From Welwitschia mirabilis (Eukaryota > Gnetophyta > Gnetopsida > Welwitschiales), in assembly GCA_051453625.1 (NCBI GenBank), contig JBOZIK010000001.1, forward strand, positions 289,174,025 to 289,238,024: 64,000 nt of DNA. Direction: 5' to 3'. Position 1 is the stretch's first letter, and every line of letters begins with the position of its first letter. Position numbers and translations under genes: made by a program. Shown one piece after another: positions 25,235-36,400 of this stretch. The notes under the pieces were generated by a model. The model saw nothing but the letters and a program-made list of their open reading frames with translations, did not search any database and was not told the origin of the DNA.

Positions 25235-25252
25235 AATTCTCCTCTTTTTGAC
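25235..25252 (-). promoter_or_regulatory. Polypurine-tract-like motif
   Basis: Sense strand GTCAAAAAGAGGAGAATT closely resembles the AAAAGGGGGAGAT polypurine motif downstream of the coding region in Sireviruses. It lies about 50 bases past the stop of the third ORF and 1.2 kb from the LTR, so it would be a distal tract rather than the plus-strand primer next to the LTR. Confidence 0.5.
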
Positions 25253-25302
25253 AATAGAGGAAAAAAAGAGAACACCAAACATAATCTAAATAACAAAAGA
25301 TT

Positions 25303-26346
25303 TTAATTAGACTCCTCTTCTTCTTCTTCTTCCTCCTCTTTAGAGTTTTCCTCTGATTATTCTTCATCTCCTTTAGTGTGAACAGAACTGGTAGCCTCAG
25401 CTGAGGTATTTGCAATGTCATATCCAGTTGCAATGAGGGCTTCTTTCATGTGTCTAGTGTGGGAATCAATCCATCTTAAATATTAAAGAGTCTCATCATG
25501 AGATGCTTTCTTTGGAGTAACAAAACAAAATTTCTTGGAGGAGGTAAAGATATGCATGCGAGATGAGGTCACACGACCAATGGGTAACATCGACTGAAGG
25601 GATTTCAACTTAGGATGAAAAGTAACTTTGAAATGGCAATAAATGCTAGTGATAAGCACAGAGTAGGGTAAAACCCTAGTTCTATGGTACTCCAACTATA
25701 AGACCATATTCTTCAGTATTATGGCAAGAGCATCAATGGAATGCTCAGTTCCTATCAAATACATCAAATAGGCTCGATAGCAGGAGACCTCATCACGATG
25801 GCCAGTTAAAAGTAAAAAATTAGAAGTGAAAACCAAAAGAAGAAAATGATATTTGGGAGTTAACAAAGAGGAAGACAAAGTGTGCTTCCAAGAGTGCACT
25901 CTATCACAAAGCTCCTTGGTAGCCACAGGTTTGTCTTTCATGGTGTCTCTAAGAGGCCAAAACTCCTCATAGTCTCTCCTTGGAAGATCAATCAACTCTG
26001 AGATAAGATTTGCCATTACTCTTATCCTCTTATCCAAAATAAGAATTTCAAGAGTCCTAGAATCACAATCAAAAAAGGAATTATGGTAAAACATCCTAGT
26101 AAGAAATGGATAAGCTAAATCTAAAACATCTAAGAAATGATTAAGATCTTGATCTCTCATGAGCTGGATTACTTCCCTGAGTTCCCTGAGCTCAGGTGTA
26201 GCTATAGATCACTCTTGGCACACCACCTTTTTCTCAAACTTGTTAGTGAACTTTTTAATATCATCTTCTAATATTTCTTGGTAAAAGATTACTGGATCCC
26301 TTGAAGAAGCCTCCTTTGTTCTTCTCCTAGAAGTACTTGCAGCCAT
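25303..26346 (-). pseudogene. Third ORF of the copia element (putative plant transposon protein domain)
   Basis: ATG at 26346 opens a frame of 347 codons ending in TAA at 25303-25305. It has four internal stops: TGA 26209, TAG 25696, TAA 25483 and TAA 25357. The longest uninterrupted piece is 25696-26160. Visible features are a Ser/Arg-rich start, YPFLTRMFYHNSFF about residues 76-89, SELIDLPRRDYEEFW about 116-130, a block ending in LPYSVLITSIY at about 25640, and an acidic E-run at the end. The arrangement recalls the plant 'putative plant transposon protein' family, common as the last ORF of Sireviruses. The frame is otherwise continuous, so decay is by point mutation. Function unknown; an envelope-like role is speculative. 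Confidence 0.72.
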
Positions 26347-26519
26347 TCTAACACTTTTTCAAGAAAAAAGACTGAGAAAATTACTAGATCTGAAAGTAAT
26401 ATCTCTGGATCTTAAGAGAAAATCAATAGATCTGAGGGCGAGAAGGAGCTCAAAAATAATGAAATAAAGTTAGAGTTCTATCTCTTCTATAGAATGAAGG
26501 AAATAGGGCAAAATAAAGA

Positions 26520-26720
26520 AAGAAATCAGGTCCACCGATTGTACTTTTGCAGTATAATCCATCAGATCTAGTCAACTGCTAGAGGTTTTGATCAACCCAT
26601 TGAAACACGAGTTTACAGTACTAGAAGGGGTCCGGGCAACTAGGATATCAGGCCAGTCGGCTGACCACATCCCGATCGACCACCTTAAAATCACTAAGGG
26701 ACAGTGACTGAACTCCTAGA
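26520..26720 (-). promoter_or_regulatory. LTR-like GTCGACC-motif block before the third ORF
   Basis: This non-coding stretch is richer in G+C than its surroundings. It contains TTGATCAACCCA, CAGTCGGCTGACC and CCCGATCGACCACC, variants of the motif repeated in the LTRs at 23520-23900 and 30930-31270. It lies 175-375 bases upstream of the third-ORF ATG. It could be an internal promoter or a relic of LTR sequence brought in when integrase and RT were lost. Confidence 0.45.
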
Positions 26721-26859
26721 TCATTTTCATGATTAAGCGATTAATTATAGACACTGGGTGTTTCATCAAAATTTATAAAATAACATTCAGTTTTGTCAAA
26801 ATTCCTCCTAAAATTATGGTTTTCATAAAACATTTGATTAATTGATTTAATATCTAATA

Positions 26860-29218
26860 TAAGTATTATCCACATGTTTTGCAAGAAAAATAGAACCATT
26901 CATTTTCTCATTCACAATAGTACATTTCAATTTTTCAACAATTATTCTATGTCCTTTATCATAAAGTTGACTCACACTTAATAAATTATGTTTTAATCCA
27001 TTAATATAAAGTACATCATTAAGTTTAGATCACATACCTTCCTTGATGCATCTAGTACCTTTTATTTTTTCCATTTTATTATTTCCAAAGATGACTTCTC
27101 CTCCATTTATGCTCTTCAAGTTTTAAAAGCTTAATTTTTCTCCTTACATATGCCTTGAGCAGCCACTGTCTAGGTACCAACTGTTCATGTGTGATCTTCT
27201 AAAAGCTATCTGTGTCAGAAAACTTTGAAGCTTATTAGCTTTAACCCACTTAGTCTTATTTGACTTAGGTGGTATATTTTTCTTAGAAACAAACTTAAAA
27301 GATAACNNNNNNNNNNNNNNNNNNNNNNNNNNNNNNNNNNNNNNNNNNNNNNNNNNNNNNNNNNNNNNNNNNNNNNNNNNNNNNNNNNNNNNNNNNNNNN
27401 NNNNNNNNNNNNNNNNNNNNNNNNNNNNNNNNNNNNNNNNNNNNNNNNNNNNNNNNNNNNNNNNNNNNNNNNNNNNNNNNNNNNNNNNNNNNNNNNNNNN
27501 NNNNNNNNTAGAAGAGCTACTAGAAAATTTATTTACAAAAAAAGAAAGATCTTTTACCTGAGAAATTAGCTTGATGTTATCATATTTGAGCACATTGTAT
27601 TTCTCTTCCAATTCCTCCTTTTCTTTGATAATAGATTTCACGATTCTGTTCAACTCATTTGTTCTCTTAGCTAGATTTTCACACTACTTATATAACTCCT
27701 AACATGTATTTTCTAGCTCATCCTATTTTTCATTTATCATCTCTAAATCATTGGGCATTAANNNNNNNNNNNNNNNNNNNNNNNNNNNNNNNNNNNNNNN
27801 NNNNNNNNNNNNNNNNNNNNNNNNNNNNNNNNNNNNNNNNNNNNNNNNNNNNNNNNNNNNNNNNNNNNNNNNNNNNNNNNNNNNNNNNNNNNNNNNNNNN
27901 NNNNNNNNNNNNNNNNNNNNNNNNNNNNNNNNNNNNNNNNNNNNNNNNNNNNNNNNNNNNNNNNNNNNNNNNNNNNNNNNNNNNNNNNNNNNNNNNNNNN
28001 NNNNNNNNNNNNNNNNNNNNNNNNNNNNNNNNNNNNNNNNNNNNNNNNNNNNNNNNNNNNNNNNNNNNNNNNNNNNNNNNNNNNNNNNNNNNNNNNNNNN
28101 NNNNNNNNNNNNNNNNNNNNNNNNNNNNNNNNNNNNNNNNNNNNNNNNNNNNNNNNNNNNNNNNNNNNNNNNNNNNNNNNNNNNNNNNNNNNNNNNNNNN
28201 NNNNNNNNNNNNNNNNNNNNNNNNNNNNNNNNNNNNNNNNNNNNNNNNNNNNNNNNNNNNNNNNNNNNNNNNNNNNNNNNNNNNNNNNNNNNNNNNNNNN
28301 NNNNNNNNNNNNNNNNNNNNNNNNNNNNNNNNNNNNNNNNNNNNNNNNNNNNNNNNNNNNNNNNNNNNNNNNNNNNNNNNNNNNNNNNNNNNNNNNNNNN
28401 NNNNNNNNNNNNNNNNNNNNNNNNNNNNNNNNNNNNNNNNNNNNNNNNNNNNNNNNNNNNNNNNNNNNNNNNNNNNNNNNNNNNNNNNNNNNNNNNNNNN
28501 NNNNNNNNNNNNNNNNNNNNNNNNNNNNNNNNNNNNNNNNNNNNNNNNNNNNNNNNNNNNNNNNNNNNNNNNNNNNNNNNNNNNNNNNNNNNNNNNNNNN
28601 NNNNNNNNNNNNNNNNNNNNNNNNNNNNNNNNNNNNNNNNNNNNTGGCTGTCACCTTTGGTTTGAATCCCTTGGATAGCGATTTGAAGACTTTTCCTACC
28701 ACTTTTCTTTCCTTTATGCATTATCTAAAGCTTGCCATTGAGTTCACAATATCTGTAAGTATAGCAAAAAATTCCTGCAAAGTTTCTTCTTCATCCATAT
28801 GAATATCTTCAAATTTAGAAATAAGCATCTGGAGTTTAGCTTTTTTAATAGTTGAGGTTCCTTCGTGTGCTACTTCAAGAATGTCCCAAGCTTTCTTAGC
28901 ATGGTTATAGTTTACTATTTGTTTAAATTCATTTGCACACACTGCACAAAAAATTACATTAATAGCATGGGCATCTATGATGATTTTTGACTTATCTATG
29001 GCTGTCCATTAGTCTTCAGATTTGGAAACTAGGATAGTATTACCATTTGCATTAGTTTGGGTTATCATAGGCACAGTATAACCTTTGTAAATGACTTCCT
29101 CAATGTCGGCATCTAGCGATCTAAGAAATATTCTCATCCTATCTTTTTAATAAGCATAGTTTTATCCATTAAATATAGGTGGATGACTGATTGAAAATCC
29201 ATTAGAAGTGTTACTCAT
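26860..29218 (-). pseudogene. Ty1/copia gag and protease (broken, two gaps)
   Basis: Minus-strand ATG at 29218 starts gag shortly after the primer site. The frame contains the copia gag (UBN2-type) blocks KKAWDILEVAHEGTSTIKKA and LISKFEDIHMDEEETLQEFF (28721-28942) and has a few stops upstream. Gaps at 27762-28644 and 27307-27508 hide the middle, where a zinc knuckle would be expected. The piece at 27144-27653 has a coiled-coil-like start and ends with the copia protease block SWYLDSGCSRHM (active-site DSG). Downstream to about 26860 are DVLYINGLKHNLLSVSQL and KHVDNTYI, typical of the protease/integrase junction. After that, integrase, RT and RNase H are absent, and the third ORF follows. Confidence 0.88.
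27762..28644. other. Assembly gap (883 N) within gag
   Basis: Undetermined bases. Frames spanning it on both strands are artefacts. Confidence 0.99.
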
Positions 29219-29270
29219 TTTTAGGGTTCTAAGATCAAGATTGGTTAAAATCTAATGTAGACTCAACTTA

Positions 29271-29282
29271 GCTCTGATACCA
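29271..29282 (-). promoter_or_regulatory. Primer-binding site, initiator-Met tRNA type
   Basis: Sense strand TGGTATCAGAGC, two bases after the LTR end (TTATCA). This is the standard copia/Sirevirus primer site complementary to tRNA-iMet. It fixes the element's orientation as minus and marks 29285 as the inner LTR border. Confidence 0.95.
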
Positions 29283-29284
29283 AA

Positions 29285-31419
29285 TGATAAGATCAAGAAC
29301 CCTAGAGGGCGAGGGGTGAATAGATTCTTTCAAAAACTTAATTAATAATTTGAGATAAAACTATTTGAAATACAACTTGCATATGAAAATAAATTATTCT
29401 AAGATGTGCATAATATGATAAAATACTAAAAGTAAAGTATCAAAAACTAAAAGCACAAACTACCAATTTGATGCAAGCCAGATTTATAGTGGTTNNNNNN
29501 NNNNNNNNNNNNNNNNNNNNNNNNNNNNNNNNNNNNNNNNNNNNNNNNNNNNNNNNNNNNNNNNNNNNNNNNNNNNNNNNNNNNNNNNNNNNNNNNNNNN
29601 NNNNNNNNNNNNNNNNNNNNNNNNNNNNNNNNNNNNNNNNNNNNNNNNNNNNNNNNNNNNNNNNNNNNNNNNNNNNNNNNNNNNNNNNNNNNNNNNNNNN
29701 NNNNNNNNNNNNNNNNNNNNNNNNNNNNNNNNNNNNNNNNNNNNNNNNNNNNNNNNNNNNNNNNNNNNNNNNNNNNNNNNNNNNNNNNNNNNNNNNNNNN
29801 NNNNNNNNNNNNNNNNNNNNNNNNNNNNNNNNNNNNNNNNNNNNNNNNNNNNNNNNNNNNNNNNNNNNNNNNNNNNNNNNNNNNNNNNNNNNNNNNNNNN
29901 NNNNNNNNNNNNNNNNNNNNNNNNNNNNNNNNNNNNNNNNNNNNNNNNNNNNNNNNNNNNNNNNNNNNNNNNNNNNNNNNNNNNNNNNNNNNNNNNNNNN
30001 NNNNNNNNNNNNNNNNNNNNNNNNNNNNNNNNNNNNNNNNNNNNNNNNNNNNNNNNNNNNNNNNNNNNNNNNNNNNNNNNNNNNNNNNNNNNNNNNNNNN
30101 NNNNNNNNNNNNNNNNNNNNNNNNNNNNNNNNNNNNNNNNNNNNNNNNNNNNNNNNNNNNNNNNNNNNNNNNNNNNNNNNNNNNNNNNNNNNNNNNNNNN
30201 NNNNNNNNNNNNNNNNNNNNNNNNNNNNNNNNNNNNNNNNNNNNNNNNNNNNNNNNNNNNNNNNNNNNNNNNNNNNNNNNNNNNNNNNNNNNNNNNNNNN
30301 NNNNNNNNNNNNNNNNNNNNNNNNNNNNNNNNNNNNNNNNNNNNNNNNNNNNNNNNNNNNNNNNNNNNNNNNNNNNNNNNNNNNNNNNNNNNNNNNNNNN
30401 NNNNNNNNNNNNNNNATGAACTTTTCTAGGCTAAGTCTCAATCTTTACAATGTAACTTTTAAGGCTTAGTCTCAACCTATAGCACAGACTTTTCAAGGCT
30501 TAGTCTCAACCTCTAGAAGAACAGTGTAGTAATGTAGCAATGTTTCAAGAGCACATATATCACTCGTTCTAAAAATAGTATAATATATGGAGCCCTTCTC
30601 TTGTAGAAATATACCAATGAAGCTCTAGATCTAACTTTGAATGAAGTACATATGCTAATGAAAGATTTCCTCAAGTCAGATATGTAGAAGCTAAGATACA
30701 GTAATGTCAATATACATCTTGATCTTTTTGATCCAAATGATTTTTACCAAATGAGAATACTTCTAAAAGATCTTATTGGTCATCTATGGCTTAGTTATTT
30801 ATAATGGAAGGCTATTAGGGTTTATTACATTTTGATTACACCTCTAATGATTATAAATGGGTAGAAAATGGCTTTTTAATGACTAGGTAATGGATACATA
30901 ATGTTTAGAAAAATTTCTTTACTGCACTGTCTGATCGACCCCACAAAAAATCGGTTGATCCCATGTGGTGTCGTGAATTACACAAGTCATCTAAGAGAAA
31001 TATTTGGTTGCCCTAGGTTTTTACATCTCCATGTCTGATAGACTCCATCTAGGTCCGATCGACCCAAGTTCAGTCGACCTCATCCTAGGTTCAGTTGATT
31101 CTTTTTTTCTCAGTTTAGGAATACTGTCTATCAGGTCCTCAAATCTGGTTCTCCAACTTATAAGTCCAGTTAACCCCATCAAAATCTAGTCGACCTCTTT
31201 GAATGTAGTCCATTTTCCTTTGACAACTTCAAATGCGATCGACCCCTTTAGGATTCGGTTGATCCTTCTAGAGGGTGATACAATTAAATAGGTTTCTGAT
31301 GCATATTTTAGTTTCATATTTCAACCTATAAAAACTTTAAACTCTTCTACACAAAATACATAAAGTTTACTATACACAAGACATTAGTTTGACATCAATT
31401 AGCAAGACATAATCCAATA
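29285..31419 (-). repeat. 5' LTR of the copia element, copy 3 (with 921-N gap)
   Basis: It starts TGATAAGATCAAGAACC and ends ATAATCCAATA (CA worn to TA). It matches copy 2 on both sides of the gap at 29495-30415. By alignment to copies 1 and 2 only about 105 bases should be missing there, so the true LTR is about 1.3 kb. GATCGACCCC-like motifs recur at about 30930-31270. The right flank at 31420-31424 is ATATT. Confidence 0.9.
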
Positions 31420-32322
31420 ATATTAACTTTTTATTGATATAAACTTAAGTACACATTATATTTTATCATTCTTATTTAACTTGCATGTATCTTATATTAT
31501 TTTATTTTGCTTAATTAATTATCATATCATAATAAGAATTAATAAATTTGATAATTCATCATAAGAAAAGAGCTTAGTATTATTTAATGCATAGAACATT
31601 CTTGTGAAGACTCTAAATTACTAGCTTAATTTATGTAAGGCACTGTTATAAATAATTAGAGAAAAAAATAGGTTACTCTACTAGCTTGCTTTTGATTAAT
31701 TTATTTAATTATCAAACGCAAATGTTTTTCAATATGCCAAATGAAGTTACATATGTATTTATTATTTTGACACAAGATTATTTAAGTAAAATAGACCCAA
31801 TGAATTTATAATTATTTTTTAACTAAATAATTAATTAAGTAAATAATTAATTAAATAGTCATGTTAAATAAGATTATATGTATGCATTTCTATGTGGTGT
31901 ATTCATTTAATGATAAATCAAGATATTTCTAATACCTATTATCCTCATACTTAAATTTCATATTCAAGCTAAGTTGCATGATAATTTGATAGGTATAATG
32001 CTTTTAGATGTAAATGTCATCATCATGCTTTTGTTTTATTCATGTATAGACTCGCTCTAGTAGTTACAGATAAGGAAGCAAAAGTGTCCCTCTACGAGGA
32101 AGTACAAGGAAATGAAACAACAACATAACCATGTCAAAAAATAAACTCATAAATAATGCTTAAATCAGAACAAAAGGCATTAATAGCAAAATTGGAATGT
32201 AAACATCCCAACCTTATAATTGATGTGATTAATGATAGAATTAGGAGAGGCTAAGATGAGACCATGAGAAGCAAAGATAGGTTAATATCCCTTGAAACTT
32301 GGGAATAAGTGACTATGGTGTG
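31420..32322. other. AT-rich sequence, no gene seen
   Basis: The stretch between the copia LTR and the J-domain ORF has only short, stop-ridden frames on both strands. Confidence 0.5.
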
Positions 32323-33430
32323 CTAGACTAAGAGCCTATTCATTTCATTTGCTAGAACCTCAAAATCTTGATTCACTTCTTTAAACTCCTTTGCTCCTGC
32401 TTCATTCTTATTAGGATGAAGTCTTAACACCTTCTTCTGAAAGCTTAATTTAATGGTACTTAGAGAAGCTCTATGCATGATGCCAAGAATCAAGAAGGGA
32501 CATCTCTTCATTCCTTGGATTATAGCATATAACACCTTCCTCCTTGCTTGCTTTATGTCAATTTCTTCTTATGTGGTCTAAGGTTTCCTCTCTGTATTAG
32601 AATGTGTTTAGTTTTATGACTTTGTCTCCTCACTATACTTGTGGCTTTTTAACTTCCTAAGAGAAGTTTTCTCCTAGTCTTTCTTTGGTTAGATCCACTC
32701 CTCCTCTTTATCTACAGTATGATCTTTACTAGGGAGTGGAATCAATTTTTCTTATTTATGAGATTCTTGAGTCAGAGGCAGAGTCACCTCCCTCTTAGAT
32801 TATGAAGCACTAGGCTCATTTTTTTGCTCTTCATAAGAATTTTTAACATATTGGATTTTCTTATTCTTTTTTCCCCTTGACTACTGGATCTCTTCCATTA
32901 CCTTATGGTGTGGAGGAGGGAAGGAGCCCTTCCTTCTTATCCTAGAATCCCTCAAAACGTTCTAAATGGCCATTATTAGTCCAAAGTGCTAAGTCATATC
33001 TTTTCTTCTCAACATTTAAATGAAAAGATAAGGAAAGCTGATGCACTGCCCTTGGTCTAGGGCCTTAAGAAAAATAAAGTGTAAAGTGGAGCTTTAAGTA
33101 ATTAAGTGATTGAATGAAGTATCTGTCCACTAACTCAACCTCCAAACCCCAAGGTGGCAGAAGTGATTTTCTACTAATGTGACCATTAGAAAGTTTAGAG
33201 ATACCTATAACAAAGAAATTAAAGGCCTTCCTTTACCCTCTACAATTAAGAGGGATCCTCTCCCCTTCTGCAAGAATCTATAGAAGATGAGCCAATGATT
33301 CCTCAATGACTTCAATTGAGATTCTTCTAAATGTGGTTCTATCTTCTCTCTAGTGTCTATAACATGGGGAAATATTAGAGTTTGAATCCCTCTTTATATT
33401 GTGTAGTAGGGTTTTCCATCCCAAGGCTTA
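32323..33430 (-). pseudogene. Broken ORF ending in a J-domain (DnaJ-like), next to a LINE
   Basis: The last open piece (32323-32535) encodes a J-domain: ILGI, SLSTIKLSFQKKVLRLHPNK, and AKEFKEVNQDFEVLANEMNR. The invariant HPD is HPN here, which would abolish Hsp70 stimulation. Upstream in the same frame, to about 32930, is a Lys/Glu/Ser-rich stretch with about ten stops. A one-frame shift then leads into another coherent stretch (about 32960-33400, containing SNGHISRKSLLPPWGLEVEL) that I do not recognise. It begins right after the zinc-finger end of the LINE at 33.5-37.8 kb, same strand. It may be a LINE 3' extension, a transduced host fragment or an older pseudogene. The J-domain itself is clear. 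Confidence 0.72.
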
Positions 33431-33479
33431 CACTTTATTCCATAGAGTTGGGCATCCCTCAAAAAGGCTAGGATTTGGT

Positions 33480-36400
33480 GGTTTTTATATCAGAGTAACC
33501 ACCATTACCATTCAAATTTGCAAATGATACCACCAAATTATTCTAGTTATATTAATAGGAAAGAAGAGGAGGGAATTATTAAAGATTAAGTCATTATAGG
33601 TACACCAAATCTACCAAAATATTAGGCAAATCTCATCCAACATCCACCTTGTAGTTGCCTTCCTAGTATTGTAATAGTTAATCATTAATTCCATTAAGTT
33701 TGTACTCTACTTCTACTAATGGAATAAATGGTGAATATCTTCTTGGTTTGAATAATACGTTAGGCATGTAGACAAAACTTAGATGCCCCATTTAATAAGA
33801 TAGTCTCTTATTAAGAGTCTATTATGATTCTTAATCTAGTAAAAGATCTTAATTTTTTTAGGGATATGCCCCTTCCAGAATCTTTTCTTAACTTCATCCT
33901 TACTATATTTCTTGATTAAGATTGATTTAGCTATGTCCTCATTAGTCATTCCTAGCTCAATCAAATCTCTTTTAGCTTTTAATAAATGCTTCCAAAGGTA
34001 TGAATCTCCTCCACTTATAGTCTAAGCTAAGTATTTATAATTAATTACTTTACTCCAAAATTGTCCTTTGGTTAGTAATCTCTTGATAATTTTGTAAGCT
34101 CATGTTAGTACGTAGTATTCTAGTTTATGAATTACCCAGTCTCTTATAAGTCTAGGATGAGTAATGAGGTCCAATGTACATAAATGTATGCAACTTCTAT
34201 CCTTAACACCATAGTGAATGAACTTCTTTAGCATCTTATTGATTTTTTTGATTATGAACTTGGAGGTCAAGGGGAGGTAAGGGGACATGATAATAGAGGT
34301 TATATATTTAAAATAAGCAATTAGGTAGGTATTTGCTATGATAATCTTGGTTTTTGAAGAGAAAAATTTATTTAATCAAGTATTATGTTTCCTCTAAATA
34401 TTCTCTAAGTTTTAGGTTAGGAACTTACACCACTTTCTGAGGGAATTTTCTAGGTAGATGTCCTGCAGATCTAGTTTGATGTCTAAGATTTTGGTGATAT
34501 CATAAACCCTCCTAATGCTTTTAACAATGATGTTTATTCTATAATTATTTCAATTAGTCTTAAGTCTCGTGGCCTCAGTAAAAATGTTCATAGTGTTTTT
34601 CATGGCTCTTACATATTAACAAGAAGCTTGAATTATGATGATTGTATCATCTATGTAATGATTATTTATGAATACTTTGCTTCTTATTTTTATCCTTGAG
34701 ACTCCATTCCTTTTGAGCATTCCTTGCAAAACATTCATGATGAATAGAAAGAGGCAAGGAAATAGAGGGTTCCCATCCCTTAATCCACATTCTACTAAGA
34801 AGAATTCAGATCTTTTGAGGTTAACATTTATGCTAAATTTAGCTAAATCTTGTATGTTTAGCCAGAGGTTACTGGTATTAGAGTTGAAGCTAGTTTTTCT
34901 TAGGATAGTACCTAAGTCTTTTTAACTCATAAAATCATAGGATCTTGTTATATCTAGTTTAGAAAGAAGTAAAAGAAATTTATTTTTCTTGATAGAATGA
35001 ATGATTTTGTAAGTTAAAAGGATGTGGTTCTAAATGTTACTAGATCAAATAAAGCTAGCTTAATTCTCAAAAATTACCTTAGGAAGTAGGGGGATGATAT
35101 GATATACCATTATTTTTGTGAAGATTCTATAAAGAACATTATAAATACTTAGTAGTTTGTAATATTTTATTTTGTTGACATCTTATTTCTTTAGGATGAG
35201 GACTATCAAATTCTTGTTCATCTCTACTAGAATGTGCTTATTAATGAATATGTCCTACATAACGTCAGAAAGATTATCCTACATAAGGAAAAATAAGCCT
35301 TAAGCAATTCTATTGATCACCCCTCTACCCTAAGGACTTTGTTGTTCTTCATTAATTGAATCATTGCTTGCACTTATTTCCTACCTATTAACTTATTTAG
35401 GCTTACATTGTCCTCATAAGAAATATTTTTATCTACCTGAATTAGCTCAAGGATGACATCCTTTCACTTGTATTTCTATAGTGATGGTCTCTTCATCATT
35501 AATTACTTATTCTCTGATTGTGAGTTTCTCGATTCTGTTATCTATTCTATGTTGATTATCTTGTTGGAAAAAAAGAATTTGATATGCTTGTTCCCTTTTT
35601 TTAGCCATTTAATTTTGAACATCTACCTCTAGTAGTGCTCTTCATTAAAGTTTATTTCTTATAGTTCTAGGAGGCATCTATACTCTTTGGTCCAGAGACT
35701 ATTCTAGTCTCCTCCAAGTTCTTGCTTTATTTGAATCTCTTGTAATTCTTTCTCCAACTACTTCTTGGATTCAAACCTTTCTCTATCATTTCATATCTAT
35801 CCCTTAAGATAAGTTTTGAGATTTTTTAAGCCCCTATATAGAAAGGTAAGTGGTATAGTACCATTATATTGATCCCAAATTGTCTCAACCACCCTTCTAG
35901 TTTCTTCTCTTATAAGCTAATATCTCTTCATCCTAAAGGGATATCTAGGGGACATTATCATATTGATTCTAAACTTGATTGGTCTATGATTCGAGGCTAT
36001 TCTGTTTAATCCCCCTGCCTCAATAATCATATTGGTTATTTCTTTTGTAGTTAAGATTTTATTGATTTTGGACATGATTTGGTTACCTTTAGTTCTTTTA
36101 TTAGACCATGTTAATTTTCATCTTATGATTGGGATATCTGAAAGGTCTCTTTGCACTATAAAGTCTCTAAGAATATTAGCTCCCTTGATATTCTAGTTTT
36201 CACCCACTATTTTTTTCCCCATCTATGAAGGAATTGGTTAACATACTTCATAACTATCCATTTAGCTTTATTCACAACTAAGTTTTATAGTTCCTTTAAC
36301 ATTAAGGCTTTCTATGTTGTTCTATGAATTATACATGTTTGTAATATCTAGCCTTTCTTTTTAAGGTATATTGTTAGATGATGTTTACTACTGTATATTA

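Noticed and set aside
25233-25433. Lys-rich minus-strand frame overlapping the end of the copia third ORF
   Set aside because: It lies in another frame; the frame continuous with the third ORF reads the same bases as an acidic tail.
22649-31424. 22654-31419 as a simple complete copia element with target duplication
   Set aside because: Its flanks TTTAG and ATATT differ; the outer pair at 16902 and 31420 matches instead.
32323-32535. J-domain ORF as a live small DnaJ gene
   Set aside because: HPD is changed to HPN, no promoter is evident, and the upstream frame is full of stops.
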